Below are positions 53,497-63,064 of a stretch of DNA of 64,000 nucleotides, one piece after another. Below the pieces are notes generated by a model. That model was given only the letters and a program-made list of their open reading frames with translations, made no database searches and was not told where the DNA came from. This DNA is from Altibacter lentus. GTDB lineage: Bacteria; Bacteroidota; Bacteroidia; Flavobacteriales; Flavobacteriaceae. The DNA lies in NCBI RefSeq assembly GCF_000746845.1, contig NZ_KN050846.1, positions 2,744,963 to 2,808,962 of the forward strand. Direction: 5' to 3'. Within the stretch, counting starts at the first letter, position 1, and every line of letters starts with the position of its first letter. Position numbers and translations under genes: made by a program.

Positions 53497-54090
53497 CTAG
53501 AATGACCGGATTACACGTATTATGGAAGGAGTCTCTTTGTTAGTGTTCAGTTTTCTGGCATCCGGTATAACTGGACTAACGCCAAAATCATATACCCAAT
53601 AGTTTAAGTGTTCTCCTGTTCCTACAGGAAAAAACTCAGTGGAACTTGAATAAATTGCACCCTCCGATTCATCAAAACCTCCAATAATTTCTCTGTGTTC
53701 ATAAAGCAAAGCAAGTTCATTGATGGAAGGCAAAAACCAATCTGTATACCCATTAAAATCAAACTCTGAAGCCACTCTCGCCGCAATACCGGGCTCTGAA
53801 CAATTACTCAAAATAGCGAGCGTATTCGTTATACCCGAACCAATTTCTTGATTTTGTGCGATAGGTGAAGTATTCCCAATACAACCCCAAGTAGCCTTAG
53901 GAAGATCTACTGTAGCAGCAATAAGACCGTGCTCCCCAGTACTATCAATATAAAAAATAATACCACCCTGATAAGCATCCCCAATTTCAAAAATTATATC
54001 CTGCGAACTATCTGATTCGTCGTTCGAACTACAACTTGAGAAGAAAACAATTGTAGTAGCTGTTAGAAATAGGAAGATTAGATTTTTCAT
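53497..54090 (-). CDS. DUF1566 (Lcl-like) surface lipoprotein
   Basis: The 197-residue protein has a lipoprotein signal (FFSSCSS, Cys near residue 20) and a DUF1566-like domain: GGIIFYIDSTGEHGLIAA, DWFLPSINELALLYEH and a C-terminal IIRVIRSF are characteristic of this C-type-lectin-like fold found in Lcl proteins of Legionella and in fibrobacter-succinogenes-like proteins. It is probably anchored in the outer membrane and exposed, with a possible binding role. It lies 80 bases downstream of the second anti-sigma-like gene and may belong to that operon. AT-rich. Confidence 0.82.
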   Translation of the reverse strand: MKNLIFLFLTATTIVFFSSCSSNDESDSSQDIIFEIGDAYQGGIIFYIDSTGEHGLIAATVDLPKATWGCIGNTSPIAQNQEIGSGITNTLAILSNCSEPGIAARVASEFDFNGYTDWFLPSINELALLYEHREIIGGFDESEGAIYSSSTEFFPVGTGEHLNYWVYDFGVSPVIPDARKLNTNKETPSIIRVIRSF

Positions 54091-54169
54091 AATGTTCTGT
54101 TTTGCTAGTAATTATTAATGATTGCAATGAAAATTAAAAAAGTTAAGAGAATATGTTTTTAATACTATT

Positions 54170-54787
54170 TTAGGGATTCTTATTGTCATCCCCTTTATTT
54201 ACTATCGAGTCCAATGACGTATTATTTTTTGAAATCAGGCTATCAATCACGCTCTTTTCGTTTGTTTCTATCTGCCTGCCATCTTTGCTGTTGTAGTAAT
54301 AATATTTTTTTGAAACCGTAAAGGTTTCATCAATACTTTCGTTCTTTAAGTTAGCTCTATTATTAGTTCGATGAAGAGAAGGCACTGAAATCTCATGGGT
54401 TTTTTCAGTTGAATCCTTTTGGGTTTCACTCGAAGATGTTCCTTCGTCGTCATTCTTGTTTTCAATAAGGGTTGCATTTATATCATTATATTCCTTAGCG
54501 GTATGCTCTTGTACAAGTGTAGATTCCACCTGATCCTTAGTGGGAGTCGCGTTCTCCTTATATTTTCCTGATTCTTCTGAAAAAAAATCAGGTATTAATA
54601 ATAACAACAATCCTATTAGAGCAATTACACTAACTCCCGTAGCCCAATAAAACAATATTTTTTTTCTACGAATCTTTTCCACGTCCAAAGAATTATTAAT
54701 TCTTTCCCACAGATTACTTTCGAGAGATTTTTCACCCTCTCTAAGTTTGTCTTCAAAAAACGATCCTATTTCTCTCTTGTTTTCCAT
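54170..54787 (-). CDS. Single-pass membrane protein, likely anti-sigma partner of the second ECF sigma
   Basis: About 205 residues when started at the ATG at 54787 (MENKREIGSFF), two bases after the sigma gene ends. A short N-terminal cytoplasmic part contains LREGEKSLESNLWERINNSL, similar to the pattern in the protein at 17530; one membrane helix follows (about 46-65) and then a polar, low-complexity periplasmic region. No zinc motif. The anti-sigma assignment is inferred from gene order and topology. Confidence 0.7.
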   Translation of the reverse strand: MENKREIGSFFEDKLREGEKSLESNLWERINNSLDVEKIRRKKILFYWATGVSVIALIGLLLLLIPDFFSEESGKYKENATPTKDQVESTLVQEHTAKEYNDINATLIENKNDDEGTSSSETQKDSTEKTHEISVPSLHRTNNRANLKNESIDETFTVSKKYYYYNSKDGRQIETNEKSVIDSLISKNNTSLDSIVNKGDDNKNP

Positions 54788-54788
54788 T

Positions 54789-55334
54789 TCACAATGCCAT
54801 TGAATTAAGTAATTTTGTAAGCCCAATTATTTTATTGCGTAAAAGTATTTTTGCACGGTGATAGTTGGACTTGGATGTTCCTTCAGAAATATGTAATAGA
54901 GATGCAATTTCCTTATGTGAATAACCGTCCATTTGATAAAGATTAAAAACAAGCCTGTATTGATCCGGTAATTCTTGGATAAGCTTTAAAAGTTCATGGA
55001 TATCTGTTTGAGGATTTTCTTCTAGGTATACATTTTCTTCGGGAATATCGTCATGGTCTTTTGTAAGGAAAGGACGGTTACTTTTATATCGGTCTATTGC
55101 CTTGTAAATTGTGATACGTTTCATCCAACCTTCAAACGAGCCCTTATTTTTATAGGTCCTTATCTTTTGGAAAATAGTGATAAACGCATCATGTAAATTG
55201 TCTTCGGCATCGGCTTTATTCTTGCAGTACTTTAAAGATGTAAAGTATAGCGTATCCTTATACTTCTGGAAAAGTTCGTTTTGAGCTTTTCGATCATTTT
55301 TAATACAATTCTCTATAAGTTGCGTTTCTTTCAA
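54789..55334 (-). CDS. ECF-type RNA polymerase sigma factor
   Basis: A 181-residue sigma with region 2 (about 15-85: DAEDNLHDAFITIFQKIRTY, GSFEGWMKRITIYKAID) and region 4 (about 115-165: LPDQYRLVFNLYQMDGYSHKEIASLLHISEGTSKSNYHRAK). Very similar in build to the sigma at 16980 but clearly diverged. It heads a sigma/anti-sigma-like/DUF1566-lipoprotein unit. The upstream 0.5 kb holds no gene. Confidence 0.9.
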   Translation of the reverse strand: MKETQLIENCIKNDRKAQNELFQKYKDTLYFTSLKYCKNKADAEDNLHDAFITIFQKIRTYKNKGSFEGWMKRITIYKAIDRYKSNRPFLTKDHDDIPEENVYLEENPQTDIHELLKLIQELPDQYRLVFNLYQMDGYSHKEIASLLHISEGTSKSNYHRAKILLRNKIIGLTKLLNSMAL

Positions 55335-55860
55335 TGATGTTTGAGTGCTAGAGTGTTTTTATCAAATAAATAAGTAAAATCATTTTTGAACTGATGTACT
55401 TTTCAATTTTAAAAGCGGTCACAAATTCTGCATTGTAAAATTCTACCTCTTCCTTATAGGTTTAGCTACGAACGTCTCATCCTGCTTGCATATTTTAATG
55501 ATGATGAAAATACTTAATGCAAATAGCAATGACAAACAAATTATAAGTATTACCCTGAAATTTACTTACTACAACTTATAGTCTGAATTTTTTTCAAAAG
55601 GTTGCGTAGCCAGAACAAAAAAACTTTAGAATCCTAAGATTTTTTAAACTGAAGCTAATTACATTAATCTGCGTTCTCTCTTGGTTTCGGGTTTTACTAC
55701 AAGTCTGGGCTACTAACTTTGCTGTGGATCAGCAAGCTATTCAAATTCATCAGTGGTGAGCGTCAGTTATAGGATTCCTCACGATCATAAATAAAAACAG
55801 TGACACACTTTAAAGCCGCAATGTGTTAGTAAGCGTCTTATGGATAGGATCTTGAAAAAA
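55335..55860. other. Long AT-rich stretch without a gene
   Basis: About 525 bases between the second ECF sigma and the large lipoprotein gene. All frames on both strands are broken by stops except short ones. I see no tRNA, no clear TAnnTTTG promoter, no strong terminator and no terminal repeat. It may hold the sigma-dependent promoter of the ECF unit, a small RNA, or the remains of a decayed gene. Confidence 0.5.
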
Positions 55861-57201
55861 TCAAAAGGATAAATTGGTACATTTACTGTCCTTGTCACTT
55901 TCTGTTTGCGCAGCGCTACTAATAAATTCAAACGGGAGCGCTGCATGTATGGCAACAATGGGTGATAGAATTTCGGAATCATACAACTGAGTACTTACAA
56001 AATTGTATGGGTATACGTTTGTATTTTTTTCTAATTGTGTCACTTCGTAACCAAAATAATTATCACAATTGGTGGTGCGGGTGCCCTTTCTTCCCGAGCC
56101 GTCTACGGTAATGTAATTCTCATCAAAATAGAATACTTCAGATTTACTAAATGTGAGGGAGTTACCATCCACATTACCATTCGCATCTATTGAAAAAGCG
56201 CCTACCAATGGTATTGGATTATTGTTTATATCCTGCGCGATTAACCTCTTGTCATTGATATACAATTGGTTGTTCGTATTCTTCTCCAGGGTAAAGGTAT
56301 TTTGCGCTGTTGCATTAAAACTTATGTCGGGAAATCTCGCAATACTCAGGTTGTAACTCCAGTTATCCAATACTTCCCCTTGCGAATTTAGCTTTAATAT
56401 TCCATACACTCCGGAATATTGATACCGAGTATAGGGCATTAAAACTTCGTTTGAATTCAAAACCAAAGGCTTGTCCAAAGCGACCAAAGTGTAAGCTGTT
56501 TCATCCAGCGCTTCTTTAGACCATTGTAAATCTCCGGTCCAATTATAGCGAGCCATTAATAGGGAAGCTCCGCTTCGACCATAAACAGTAAAGCCTGTTG
56601 GATCTAAAACAGACTGCATCCAATAGTATACACTGTAGTGTTGAATTGCAAAATCCGCCGTTCCGTCGGCGACATTCACTACATACATAGTGTTGTAATG
56701 CATTAAAATGAATTTACCATTTAGAATATCACTGGTTTGGGTATGATAAAAAAAGTCTTGTGTGATCGGACTATTCATTATGTTACCTTGATACGAATAC
56801 GATCGTTCCCAAATAACTGTTCCGCTTGCGCTCACTCGGAAAACAACTAGAAAGGCATTGTCTTTAACCCCTGTTACAATCACTCCTCCCGAACCGTCCG
56901 ATTCAATGGAAGCTACATTTGTTAAACGTGGGATGTGAACTCCAAAGTCAAAATTATCGGCTAAAGAGAACGCGCTTAGATAATTATTGTCAAATCCCGA
57001 GATTTGAAATACTTTATCACCACTCTTCGTTACATGGTGTCCATATTGCAGTCTGGGATTATCGTTAAAATCAACAGTGGAAAATACAATCTCTTGTTCG
57101 TCCATTTGCTGTTCCTCTTCGGCTTGTTCCGAATCTTTACTGCAAGCTGTAAATAATACGCCAATGGCGAATATGATGGTTGCAAGTGAGTAGGTTTTCA
57201 T
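55861..57201 (-). CDS. Large lipoprotein with beta-propeller-like repeats, function unknown
   Basis: The 446-residue protein has a lipoprotein signal (VLFTACS, Cys near residue 20) and an acidic linker with Glu-Gln repeats. The rest is a set of repeating beta elements (GSGGVIVTGVKDNAFLVVFRV, SGTVIWERSYSYQG, NWTGDLQWSKEAL, YGILKLNSQGEV) that look like PQQ/WD-type propeller blades. No catalytic motif. It should sit in the outer membrane. Two TAnnTTTG boxes lie just upstream. The gene is AT-richer than pnp next to it. Confidence 0.75.
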   Translation of the reverse strand: MKTYSLATIIFAIGVLFTACSKDSEQAEEEQQMDEQEIVFSTVDFNDNPRLQYGHHVTKSGDKVFQISGFDNNYLSAFSLADNFDFGVHIPRLTNVASIESDGSGGVIVTGVKDNAFLVVFRVSASGTVIWERSYSYQGNIMNSPITQDFFYHTQTSDILNGKFILMHYNTMYVVNVADGTADFAIQHYSVYYWMQSVLDPTGFTVYGRSGASLLMARYNWTGDLQWSKEALDETAYTLVALDKPLVLNSNEVLMPYTRYQYSGVYGILKLNSQGEVLDNWSYNLSIARFPDISFNATAQNTFTLEKNTNNQLYINDKRLIAQDINNNPIPLVGAFSIDANGNVDGNSLTFSKSEVFYFDENYITVDGSGRKGTRTTNCDNYFGYEVTQLEKNTNVYPYNFVSTQLYDSEILSPIVAIHAALPFEFISSAAQTESDKDSKCTNLSF

Positions 57202-57215
57202 AAAATTGTTTTAGT

Positions 57216-57244
57216 CAAATCTACTTTGAAAAGGAGCAAATGTA
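57216..57244 (-). promoter_or_regulatory. Two candidate -7 boxes for the large lipoprotein gene
   Basis: TAGATTTG (57216-57223) and TACATTTG (57237-57244) on the minus strand both match TAnnTTTG, 15 to 43 bases before the start at 57201. Confidence 0.4.
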
Positions 57245-57264
57245 AATAAGGCATTTGCCTTATA

Positions 57265-57301
57265 TGAAAAAACGCCTCCCATTGGGAAGCGTTTTTTTTA
57301 T
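57265..57301. terminator. Terminator of pnp
   Basis: AACGCCTCCC (57271-57280) pairs with GGGAAGCGTT (57284-57293) with one mismatch and a three-base loop; A-run on one side and T-run on the other. It lies just after the end of pnp on the minus strand. Confidence 0.8.
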
Positions 57302-57320
57302 CTAAAAAAGATCAAACTAA

Positions 57321-59546
57321 TTAATCTCTCTTTCTGTCTCTGTCGCGGTTTCTATTATCACGTCCGCGGTTGTCACGTCCTCTGTCCTTATTGTCAGATC
57401 GAGGAGGCCGTTCCTTGAACCCTTCAGGTTTAGGCAACAACGCTTTACGGGACACTTTGTCCTTACGTGTTCTTGGATCAACCCCAAGATACTTCACATC
57501 AAAAACATCTCCCATATTCACAACATCGCTCACATTTTCAGTGCGTTCCCACGCCAATTCCGATACGTGCAATAAGACTTCGTTGCCCGGGGCATCGGTA
57601 TACTCTACTACAGCACCAAAATCTAACATTTTGATCACTTTCACTTCGTATACACTTCCTACTTCAGGTTTGAAGGTAAGGGAGTCGATCTTCGCCAATA
57701 CAGCATCGATTCCTTCCTGACTGGTTCCCAGGATTTCTACAATCCCTTCTTCGGTCACAGGATCTTCGTTGATAACGATAGTTGTCTTTGTCGCTTTTTG
57801 TAATTCCTGGATCACCTTTCCTCCGGGACCAATCAAGGCTCCAATGTACTCGTTCGGGATGGTCACCGTCACCATCTTTGGTGCATGTGGCTTCACATCT
57901 GTATTAGGCGTTGCGATAGTATCGGTCAATTTCTCAAGAATATGTAGTCGTCCTTTAGCTGCCTGCTTTAAAGCATTCACAAGAATTTCATACGACAACC
58001 CTTTCACCTTAATATCCATTTGACACGCCGTGATCCCATCGGCAGTTCCGGTTACTTTAAAGTCCATATCCCCTAGGTGATCTTCGTCACCAAGGATATC
58101 AGACAACACGGCATACTTACCGGTGTCACCGTCGGAGATGAGTCCCATCGCAATTCCTGAAACAGGTTTCTTCAGTTGAACACCTGCGTCCATCAATGCC
58201 ATAGTTCCGCTACAAACGGTTGCCATGGAAGAGGAACCATTAGACTCCAATACTTCGGCTACAACACGAACGGTATACGGACAATCTGCAGGGATCATTC
58301 CTTTTAACGCGCGTTGTGCTAAATTTCCATGACCGATCTCTCTTCTGGACGTTCCGCGAATAGGTCGCGCCTCTCCGGTAGAGAATGGTGGGAAGTTGTA
58401 GTGTAAATAGAATGTTTCTTCACCTTCAAACGATGGCATATCGATCTGGTTAGCCTCTCTTGAGGTTCCCAAGGTGACCGTTGCCAGTGCCTGTGTTTCT
58501 CCGCGTGTAAAGATGGCAGAACCGTGGGTGGAAGGCAGATAGTCTATTTCACACCAGATAGGTCGGATCTCATCGGTCTTTCTTCCGTCCAAGCGCAATC
58601 CTTCATTTAAGGTAAGATCGCGAACGGCAGCTTTTTCGGCTTTGTAATAGTAGCTGGAAATAAGGTCACCAAAATCTTCGAGTTCTTCTTCAGAAAAACT
58701 TGCCTTGATCTCTTCTTTTATTGTATCGAAAGCAGAACTGCGTTCGTGCTTGGCCGATGCTGATTTTGCGATGGAATATACTTTATCATACGCCATATCG
58801 TGGATCTTCTTCTCCAGATCCTTATCTTCTCGCGCTGTTTCGTATTCTCTAACTTCCTTCTTTCCGAAGGCTTCCGCCAATCGTACCTGTGCAGCACATT
58901 GTTCTTTAATGGCATCGTGTGCGAACTTAATGGCTTCCACCATTTCTTCTTCTGAAATTTCTTTCATTTCACCTTCTACCATCATAACAGAATCTGCAGA
59001 GGCACCAATCACCATGTCAATATCACTCTCTGCCAATTGCGCACGCGTTGGGTTGATGATAAATTTACCATCCACACGACCTACTCGTACTTCAGAAATA
59101 GGGCATTCAAAAGGGAAATCGGATAACTGGATAGCTGCTGAAGCTGCCAATCCGGCCATGGCATCCGGCATCACATCGTCGTCATGGGACATAAGCTGGA
59201 TCATCACCTGTGTTTCGGCATGATAGTCTTTAGGGAACAAGGGACGCAACACACGATCAACCAAACGCATGGTCAATACTTCGCCGTCGCTAGGACGCGC
59301 CTCCCGTTTGAAGAATCCGCCCGGATAACGCCCCGAAGCGGCAAATTTTTCACGGTAATCTACCGTTAACGGTAAAAAATCTACATCGCTTTGTTTGTAG
59401 TTGGAAACTACAGTACATAACAACATACATTTTCCCGATTGAACAACAACAGAACCATGGGCCTGTTTTGCTAATTTTCCGGTTTCAATAGAGATCTCTC
59501 TACCGTCACCAAGGTCTATGACCTCTTTAAATACTTTAGGTATCAT
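57321..59546 (-). CDS. pnp: Polyribonucleotide nucleotidyltransferase (PNPase)
   Basis: The 741-residue phosphorolytic 3'-5' exoribonuclease. The start is the ATG at 59546 ([15 protein letters not shown]); the frame runs back to a TTG at 59612. Two RNase PH domains (about 1-210 and 310-530, with [18 protein letters not shown] and [14 protein letters not shown]), a KH domain ([20 protein letters not shown]) and an S1 domain ([18 protein letters not shown]) follow in order, then a tail of repeated Arg-Asp-Asn residues (about 710-741) typical of RNA-binding extensions. rpsO lies upstream, the usual neighbour. Confidence 0.96.
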   Translation of the reverse strand: MIPKVFKEVIDLGDGREISIETGKLAKQAHGSVVVQSGKCMLLCTVVSNYKQSDVDFLPLTVDYREKFAASGRYPGGFFKREARPSDGEVLTMRLVDRVLRPLFPKDYHAETQVMIQLMSHDDDVMPDAMAGLAASAAIQLSDFPFECPISEVRVGRVDGKFIINPTRAQLAESDIDMVIGASADSVMMVEGEMKEISEEEMVEAIKFAHDAIKEQCAAQVRLAEAFGKKEVREYETAREDKDLEKKIHDMAYDKVYSIAKSASAKHERSSAFDTIKEEIKASFSEEELEDFGDLISSYYYKAEKAAVRDLTLNEGLRLDGRKTDEIRPIWCEIDYLPSTHGSAIFTRGETQALATVTLGTSREANQIDMPSFEGEETFYLHYNFPPFSTGEARPIRGTSRREIGHGNLAQRALKGMIPADCPYTVRVVAEVLESNGSSSMATVCSGTMALMDAGVQLKKPVSGIAMGLISDGDTGKYAVLSDILGDEDHLGDMDFKVTGTADGITACQMDIKVKGLSYEILVNALKQAAKGRLHILEKLTDTIATPNTDVKPHAPKMVTVTIPNEYIGALIGPGGKVIQELQKATKTTIVINEDPVTEEGIVEILGTSQEGIDAVLAKIDSLTFKPEVGSVYEVKVIKMLDFGAVVEYTDAPGNEVLLHVSELAWERTENVSDVVNMGDVFDVKYLGVDPRTRKDKVSRKALLPKPEGFKERPPRSDNKDRGRDNRGRDNRNRDRDRKRD

Positions 59547-59609
59547 TTGTTTTTCATTTTCCACCAGCCCGGTATTATTAAACAGGAGCTGCGTGGGATT
59601 ACTAATGGT

Positions 59610-59634
59610 CAACGACCGGCTATCGGTCGCGTTG
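59610..59634 (-). promoter_or_regulatory. Hairpin in the pnp leader
   Basis: CAACG-ACCG pairs with CGGT-CGTTG around GCTAT with a two-base bulge, about 65 bases before the pnp ATG. In E. coli a pnp leader hairpin is cut by RNase III for autoregulation; whether this one does the same is unknown. Confidence 0.35.
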
Positions 59635-59726
59635 TTGTGTTGTTGTGGTGACCAATGAAAAACCTAAGGGTAGCTTTTCTATGTGTTTCTGAAGAAATGA
59701 TTTCAGAAAAAATATAAAAATAATTA

Positions 59727-59750
59727 AAAAGGGGCGAAAAACGCCCCTCT
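59727..59750 (-). terminator. Terminator of rpsO
   Basis: AGGGGCG (59730-59736) and CGCCCCT (59742-59748) form a stem with a five-base loop; on the minus strand it ends in a T-run just after the rpsO stop. Confidence 0.88.
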
Positions 59751-59755
59751 TTGTA

Positions 59756-60025
59756 TTACTTACGTAAACCTAATTCTTTAACGATTGCACGGTATCTCAA
59801 GATATCCTTTTTCATAAGGTAATCTAAAAGAGAACGACGCTTTCCTACTAACTTTACCAAAGAACGTTCTGTATTATAATCCTTGTGGTTGTTTTTAAGG
59901 TGTTTTGTTAAATGCTCGATGCGATACGTGAATAACGCGATCTGACCTTCGGCTGAACCGGTGTCTGTTTTAGACTTTCCGTGTTTTGCGAAGATCTTTT
60001 CTTTTTCTTCTGGTGCTAAATACAT
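59756..60025 (-). CDS. rpsO: 30S ribosomal protein S15
   Basis: The 89-residue protein binds 16S rRNA early in 30S assembly. The four-helix pattern is clear (MYLAPEEKEKIFAKHGKS, GSAEGQIALFTYRIEHLTKHLK, RSLVKLVGKRRSLLDYLMKKD, YRAIVKELGLRK), and length equals that of E. coli. A TACTTTTG box lies about 57 bases upstream, followed by a leader hairpin. It precedes pnp as in many bacteria but has a terminator of its own. Confidence 0.97.
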   Translation of the reverse strand: MYLAPEEKEKIFAKHGKSKTDTGSAEGQIALFTYRIEHLTKHLKNNHKDYNTERSLVKLVGKRRSLLDYLMKKDILRYRAIVKELGLRK

Positions 60026-60060
60026 GCCAATATTATTTAAATGATTTTTATGTACCGACG

Positions 60061-60089
60061 ACCGCTTTGGTAATCGAGCGGCAAAAGTA
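60061..60089 (-). promoter_or_regulatory. rpsO promoter box and leader hairpin
   Basis: TACTTTTG on the minus strand (60082-60089) matches TAnnTTTG. Directly after it, CCGCT (minus strand; plus 60077-60081) can pair with AGCGG (plus 60062-60066), so the transcript begins with a hairpin that could be an S15-binding autoregulatory site. Confidence 0.4.
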
Positions 60090-60201
60090 CAAAATCTATT
60101 TCAGAAAGAGTGGGTTCTTACGCAAATTCTTACAAATTGCGTACGAAATTAAACTTTTATACGTTTTAATGGTCAACTAGTAATAACTCTAAAACAAACG
60201 T

Positions 60202-61032
60202 ATGAAAAACCTAACAAAGAAGATCGCCCTGTTTTCTTGTATTGTCACAGCACTTTTACTTTCGAGTTGTGATACCTCAGATGATAGCGGAACCGTAGAT
60301 GTAAATTATTCGGCTGAAGATGCCACCCGGGCCGCACAAGCCGATATTATTGTGGAAAATACTTTGAATATTATGGAGAATGGTTATGTTGAGAGCGAAG
60401 AAACCAGAAACTTTGCCGTTTCCTTTTTCCCGTCCTGCACCACCATCACCATTACACCCAACGGAAATGGAGGTACCATTGTACTGGATTTTGGAACGTC
60501 TTGTACCTTGAACAACGGAAGCGTTGTTTCAGGAAAAATAAATCTGGAATACGGAGCCATCGTGGACGGAACCAGAACCATTAACTATTCCTTTGAGAAT
60601 TATACCTACAATGGTCACGGCGTGACAGGCGGTGGTGAGATCGTTAGGGATATCGAGAATGAAAATGGCAACCCATCTTCCACGGTGAACGAGACGATCA
60701 CCGTAAGTTTTGAAGGTACAGAAATCACTGCTACTCGCGTTGGATTGCGTGTTGCTGAATGGATTGAAGGTGTAGGGAGCGGTACCTGGACAGACAATGT
60801 CTATAGTATTACCGGAAACTGGAACACGACTTTTTCAAACGGATTTAGCCGAAGCGGCGAAGTTACAGAAGCGCTCATTCGAAAATTGAATTGCTTATAT
60901 CTGGTAAGTGGTACCCTGGATATCTCTCAACAGGCCTTGACCGGAACTCTTGATTTTGGCGACGGTAATTGCGATAATATTGCTGTCTTTACATTCAACG
61001 GTCAAGATTACACCATTATCTTAGGGCAATAA
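60202..61032 (+). CDS. Lipoprotein of unknown function
   Basis: The 276-residue protein has a lipoprotein signal (LLLSSCD, Cys near residue 23) and a beta-rich body with repeated patterns (SGKINLEYGAIVDGTRTINYSF, GEIVRDIENENGN, TITVSFEGTEITATRVG) resembling the sheet-forming hypothetical lipoproteins common in marine Flavobacteria. Cysteines at about 78, 98, 231 and 260 could form two disulfides. No function can be assigned. It converges on accD across a 48-bp palindrome. Confidence 0.75.
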   Translation: MKNLTKKIALFSCIVTALLLSSCDTSDDSGTVDVNYSAEDATRAAQADIIVENTLNIMENGYVESEETRNFAVSFFPSCTTITITPNGNGGTIVLDFGTSCTLNNGSVVSGKINLEYGAIVDGTRTINYSFENYTYNGHGVTGGGEIVRDIENENGNPSSTVNETITVSFEGTEITATRVGLRVAEWIEGVGSGTWTDNVYSITGNWNTTFSNGFSRSGEVTEALIRKLNCLYLVSGTLDISQQALTGTLDFGDGNCDNIAVFTFNGQDYTIILGQ

Positions 61033-61044
61033 TGTCCCTCTGAA

Positions 61045-61092
61045 ACAGCCTAATAAAAAAGCCGCTAATTAGCGGCTTTTTTATTAGGCTGT
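61045..61092. terminator. 48-bp perfect palindrome acting as bidirectional terminator
   Basis: The sequence is its own reverse complement over 48 bases, centred between 61068 and 61069 (GCCGCTAA/TTAGCGGC core, A-run and T-run, then AGCC and GGCT outer arms). It covers the last codons of accD and the gap to the lipoprotein gene. Confidence 0.92.
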
Positions 61093-61959
61093 CTTAGCCG
61101 ATTTCTCCCGAAGGGGTCTGTTAAGAATTAAATCGAGATACAAGTTTATTTTTCGTTTTAGGTCTTTTCTGTGGCTTATGAAGTCGAGAAAACCGTGGTC
61201 CAAGACAAATTCTGCCGTCTGGAATCCGTCCGGCAACTCTTTTCCGGTAGTATCCCTAACCACTCGGGGGCCTGCAAAGCCAATAAGCGCTCCGGGTTCA
61301 CTAATATTAATATCTCCCAACATGGCAAAAGAAGCTGTCGTACCTCCTGTTGTGGGATCTGTACATAAGGAGATATATGGAATCCCTGCTTCCGAAAGTT
61401 GGGCCAGTTTGGCACTGGTTTTTGCCAACTGCATAAGTGAATAAGCTGCTTCCATCATTCGGGCGCCTCCACTCTTAGAAATGATCATAAAAGGGATCTT
61501 CTTCTTTAAAGAATAATCGGCAGCACGTGCGATCTTCTCACCAACAACGCTCCCCATAGAACCACCAATAAAACTAAAATCCATACAGGCGATTACAAGG
61601 TCCTCTCCCATAGACTTTCCTACGGCGGTGCGTACCGCATCCTTCAATCCGGTCTTGTCTTGCGCATCTTTGAGTCTGTCTGTATATTTTTTGTTATCCT
61701 CAAATTTGAGCGGATCTTTCGAAGATAAGTTTTTATCGAGTTCTTTAAATTTATTGTCGTCGAAGAGGATCTCAAAATATTCTCTGCTTCCAATGCGAAC
61801 ATGATACCCGTCTTCCGGACTCACATAAAAGTTTGCTTCCAGTTCGTCGGAATCTACGATTTTTCCGGTAGGGGATTTATACCAAAGGCCTTTTGGAACG
61901 TCTTTTTTCTCTTCAGTGGGGGTTTGAATCCCTTTTTTTGTTCTTTTAAACCAAGACAT
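61084..61959 (-). CDS. accD: Acetyl-CoA carboxylase carboxyltransferase beta subunit lacking the zinc ribbon ligands
   Basis: The 291-residue subunit, with AccA, transfers the carboxyl group from biotin to acetyl-CoA, the first step of fatty acid synthesis. The crotonase-like core is normal ([41 protein letters not shown]). The N-terminal zinc ribbon of E. coli AccD (four Cys) is replaced: Ser29, Gly32, Ser47 and Asp50 stand at the Cys positions (KSPTGK and [12 protein letters not shown]). It is probably an inherited trait of this lineage. It is followed upstream by fbaA on the same strand, 17 bases away. Confidence 0.94.
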   Translation of the reverse strand: MSWFKRTKKGIQTPTEEKKDVPKGLWYKSPTGKIVDSDELEANFYVSPEDGYHVRIGSREYFEILFDDNKFKELDKNLSSKDPLKFEDNKKYTDRLKDAQDKTGLKDAVRTAVGKSMGEDLVIACMDFSFIGGSMGSVVGEKIARAADYSLKKKIPFMIISKSGGARMMEAAYSLMQLAKTSAKLAQLSEAGIPYISLCTDPTTGGTTASFAMLGDINISEPGALIGFAGPRVVRDTTGKELPDGFQTAEFVLDHGFLDFISHRKDLKRKINLYLDLILNRPLREKSAKTA

Positions 61960-61976
61960 AGAATGGTGGGTTTCGT

Positions 61977-63044
61977 TTATAATGTATGTACGTTATTTAG
62001 ATCTTCGAACGCCTTTTCAAGACGTTTTTTAAATGTTAACTCTCCTTCGCGCAACCACTTACGAGGGTCGTAGTGTTTTTTATTGGGCGCATCGGAACCT
62101 TCGGGATTTCCTATTTGAGTTCTAAGGTACTCAATATTATTGACCATATAGTCGCGAATTCCTTCGTTAAATGCAAATTGAAGATCGGTATCAATATTCA
62201 TCTTTACTACACCGTATCCAATCGCTTCACGAATCTCTTCGAGTGTAGAACCGCTTCCGCCGTGAAAAACAAAATCTATAGGATTGTGGCCGGTGTTGAA
62301 TTTTTTCTGAACATACTCTTGCGAATTTTTAAGGATCACCGGGGTTAATTTAACATTGCCCGGTTTATAGACACCGTGTACATTTCCGAAGGCTGCTGCG
62401 ATGGTAAATTGATCGCTCACTTTCATGAGCTCCTCATAGGCGTACGCTACTTCTTCGGGCTGTGTGTACAATTTTGAAGAATCGACATCACTGTTGTCAA
62501 CGCCATCTTCTTCACCTCCGGTTATACCCAATTCAATTTCTAGGGTCATCCCCATCTTGCTCATGCGTTCCAAATAGCGTTTCGAGATCTCGATATTCTC
62601 TTCAATGGGTTCTTCAGAAAGGTCCAGCATGTGTGAACTGTACAGGGAAACCCCATTCTTTTTATAAAATTCTTCCCCGGCACTTATAAGTCCGTCGACC
62701 CACGGAAGAAGATTCTTCGCGCAGTGGTCTGTATGAAGGATGACCGTAGCACCGTACGCTTTCGCCAGTTCATGAATGTGTTTTGCTCCTGCAATACCAC
62801 CGGCGATCGCCGCTTTTTGCCCTTCATTGGACAATCCTTTTCCTGCATTAAAATGAGCGCCGCCATTGGAAAATTGTATGATCACTGGCGACCGTAATGC
62901 AGCTGCGGTTTCCAGTACTGTGTTAATACTGTTGGAGCCTACTACATTTACTGCGGGTAAGGCAAAACCTTTTTCTTTTGCGTATGCATGTATTTTCTGA
63001 ACGTCTCTTCCCGTGGCTACACCGGGCTGAATGGAATGACTCAT
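61977..63044 (-). CDS. fbaA: Class II fructose-bisphosphate aldolase
   Basis: The 355-residue zinc-dependent aldolase cleaves fructose 1,6-bisphosphate in glycolysis and works in reverse in gluconeogenesis. Zinc and substrate residues are present: [12 protein letters not shown] near residue 108, [11 protein letters not shown] near residue 177, [16 protein letters not shown] and [10 protein letters not shown]. It is of the E. coli FbaA type (class IIA). A TATTTTTG box lies 21 to 28 bases upstream. accD follows on the same strand and may share its transcript. Confidence 0.96.
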   Translation of the reverse strand: MSHSIQPGVATGRDVQKIHAYAKEKGFALPAVNVVGSNSINTVLETAAALRSPVIIQFSNGGAHFNAGKGLSNEGQKAAIAGGIAGAKHIHELAKAYGATVILHTDHCAKNLLPWVDGLISAGEEFYKKNGVSLYSSHMLDLSEEPIEENIEISKRYLERMSKMGMTLEIELGITGGEEDGVDNSDVDSSKLYTQPEEVAYAYEELMKVSDQFTIAAAFGNVHGVYKPGNVKLTPVILKNSQEYVQKKFNTGHNPIDFVFHGGSGSTLEEIREAIGYGVVKMNIDTDLQFAFNEGIRDYMVNNIEYLRTQIGNPEGSDAPNKKHYDPRKWLREGELTFKKRLEKAFEDLNNVHTL

Positions 63045-63064
63045 GGTTAACTGAATTTGGTATG

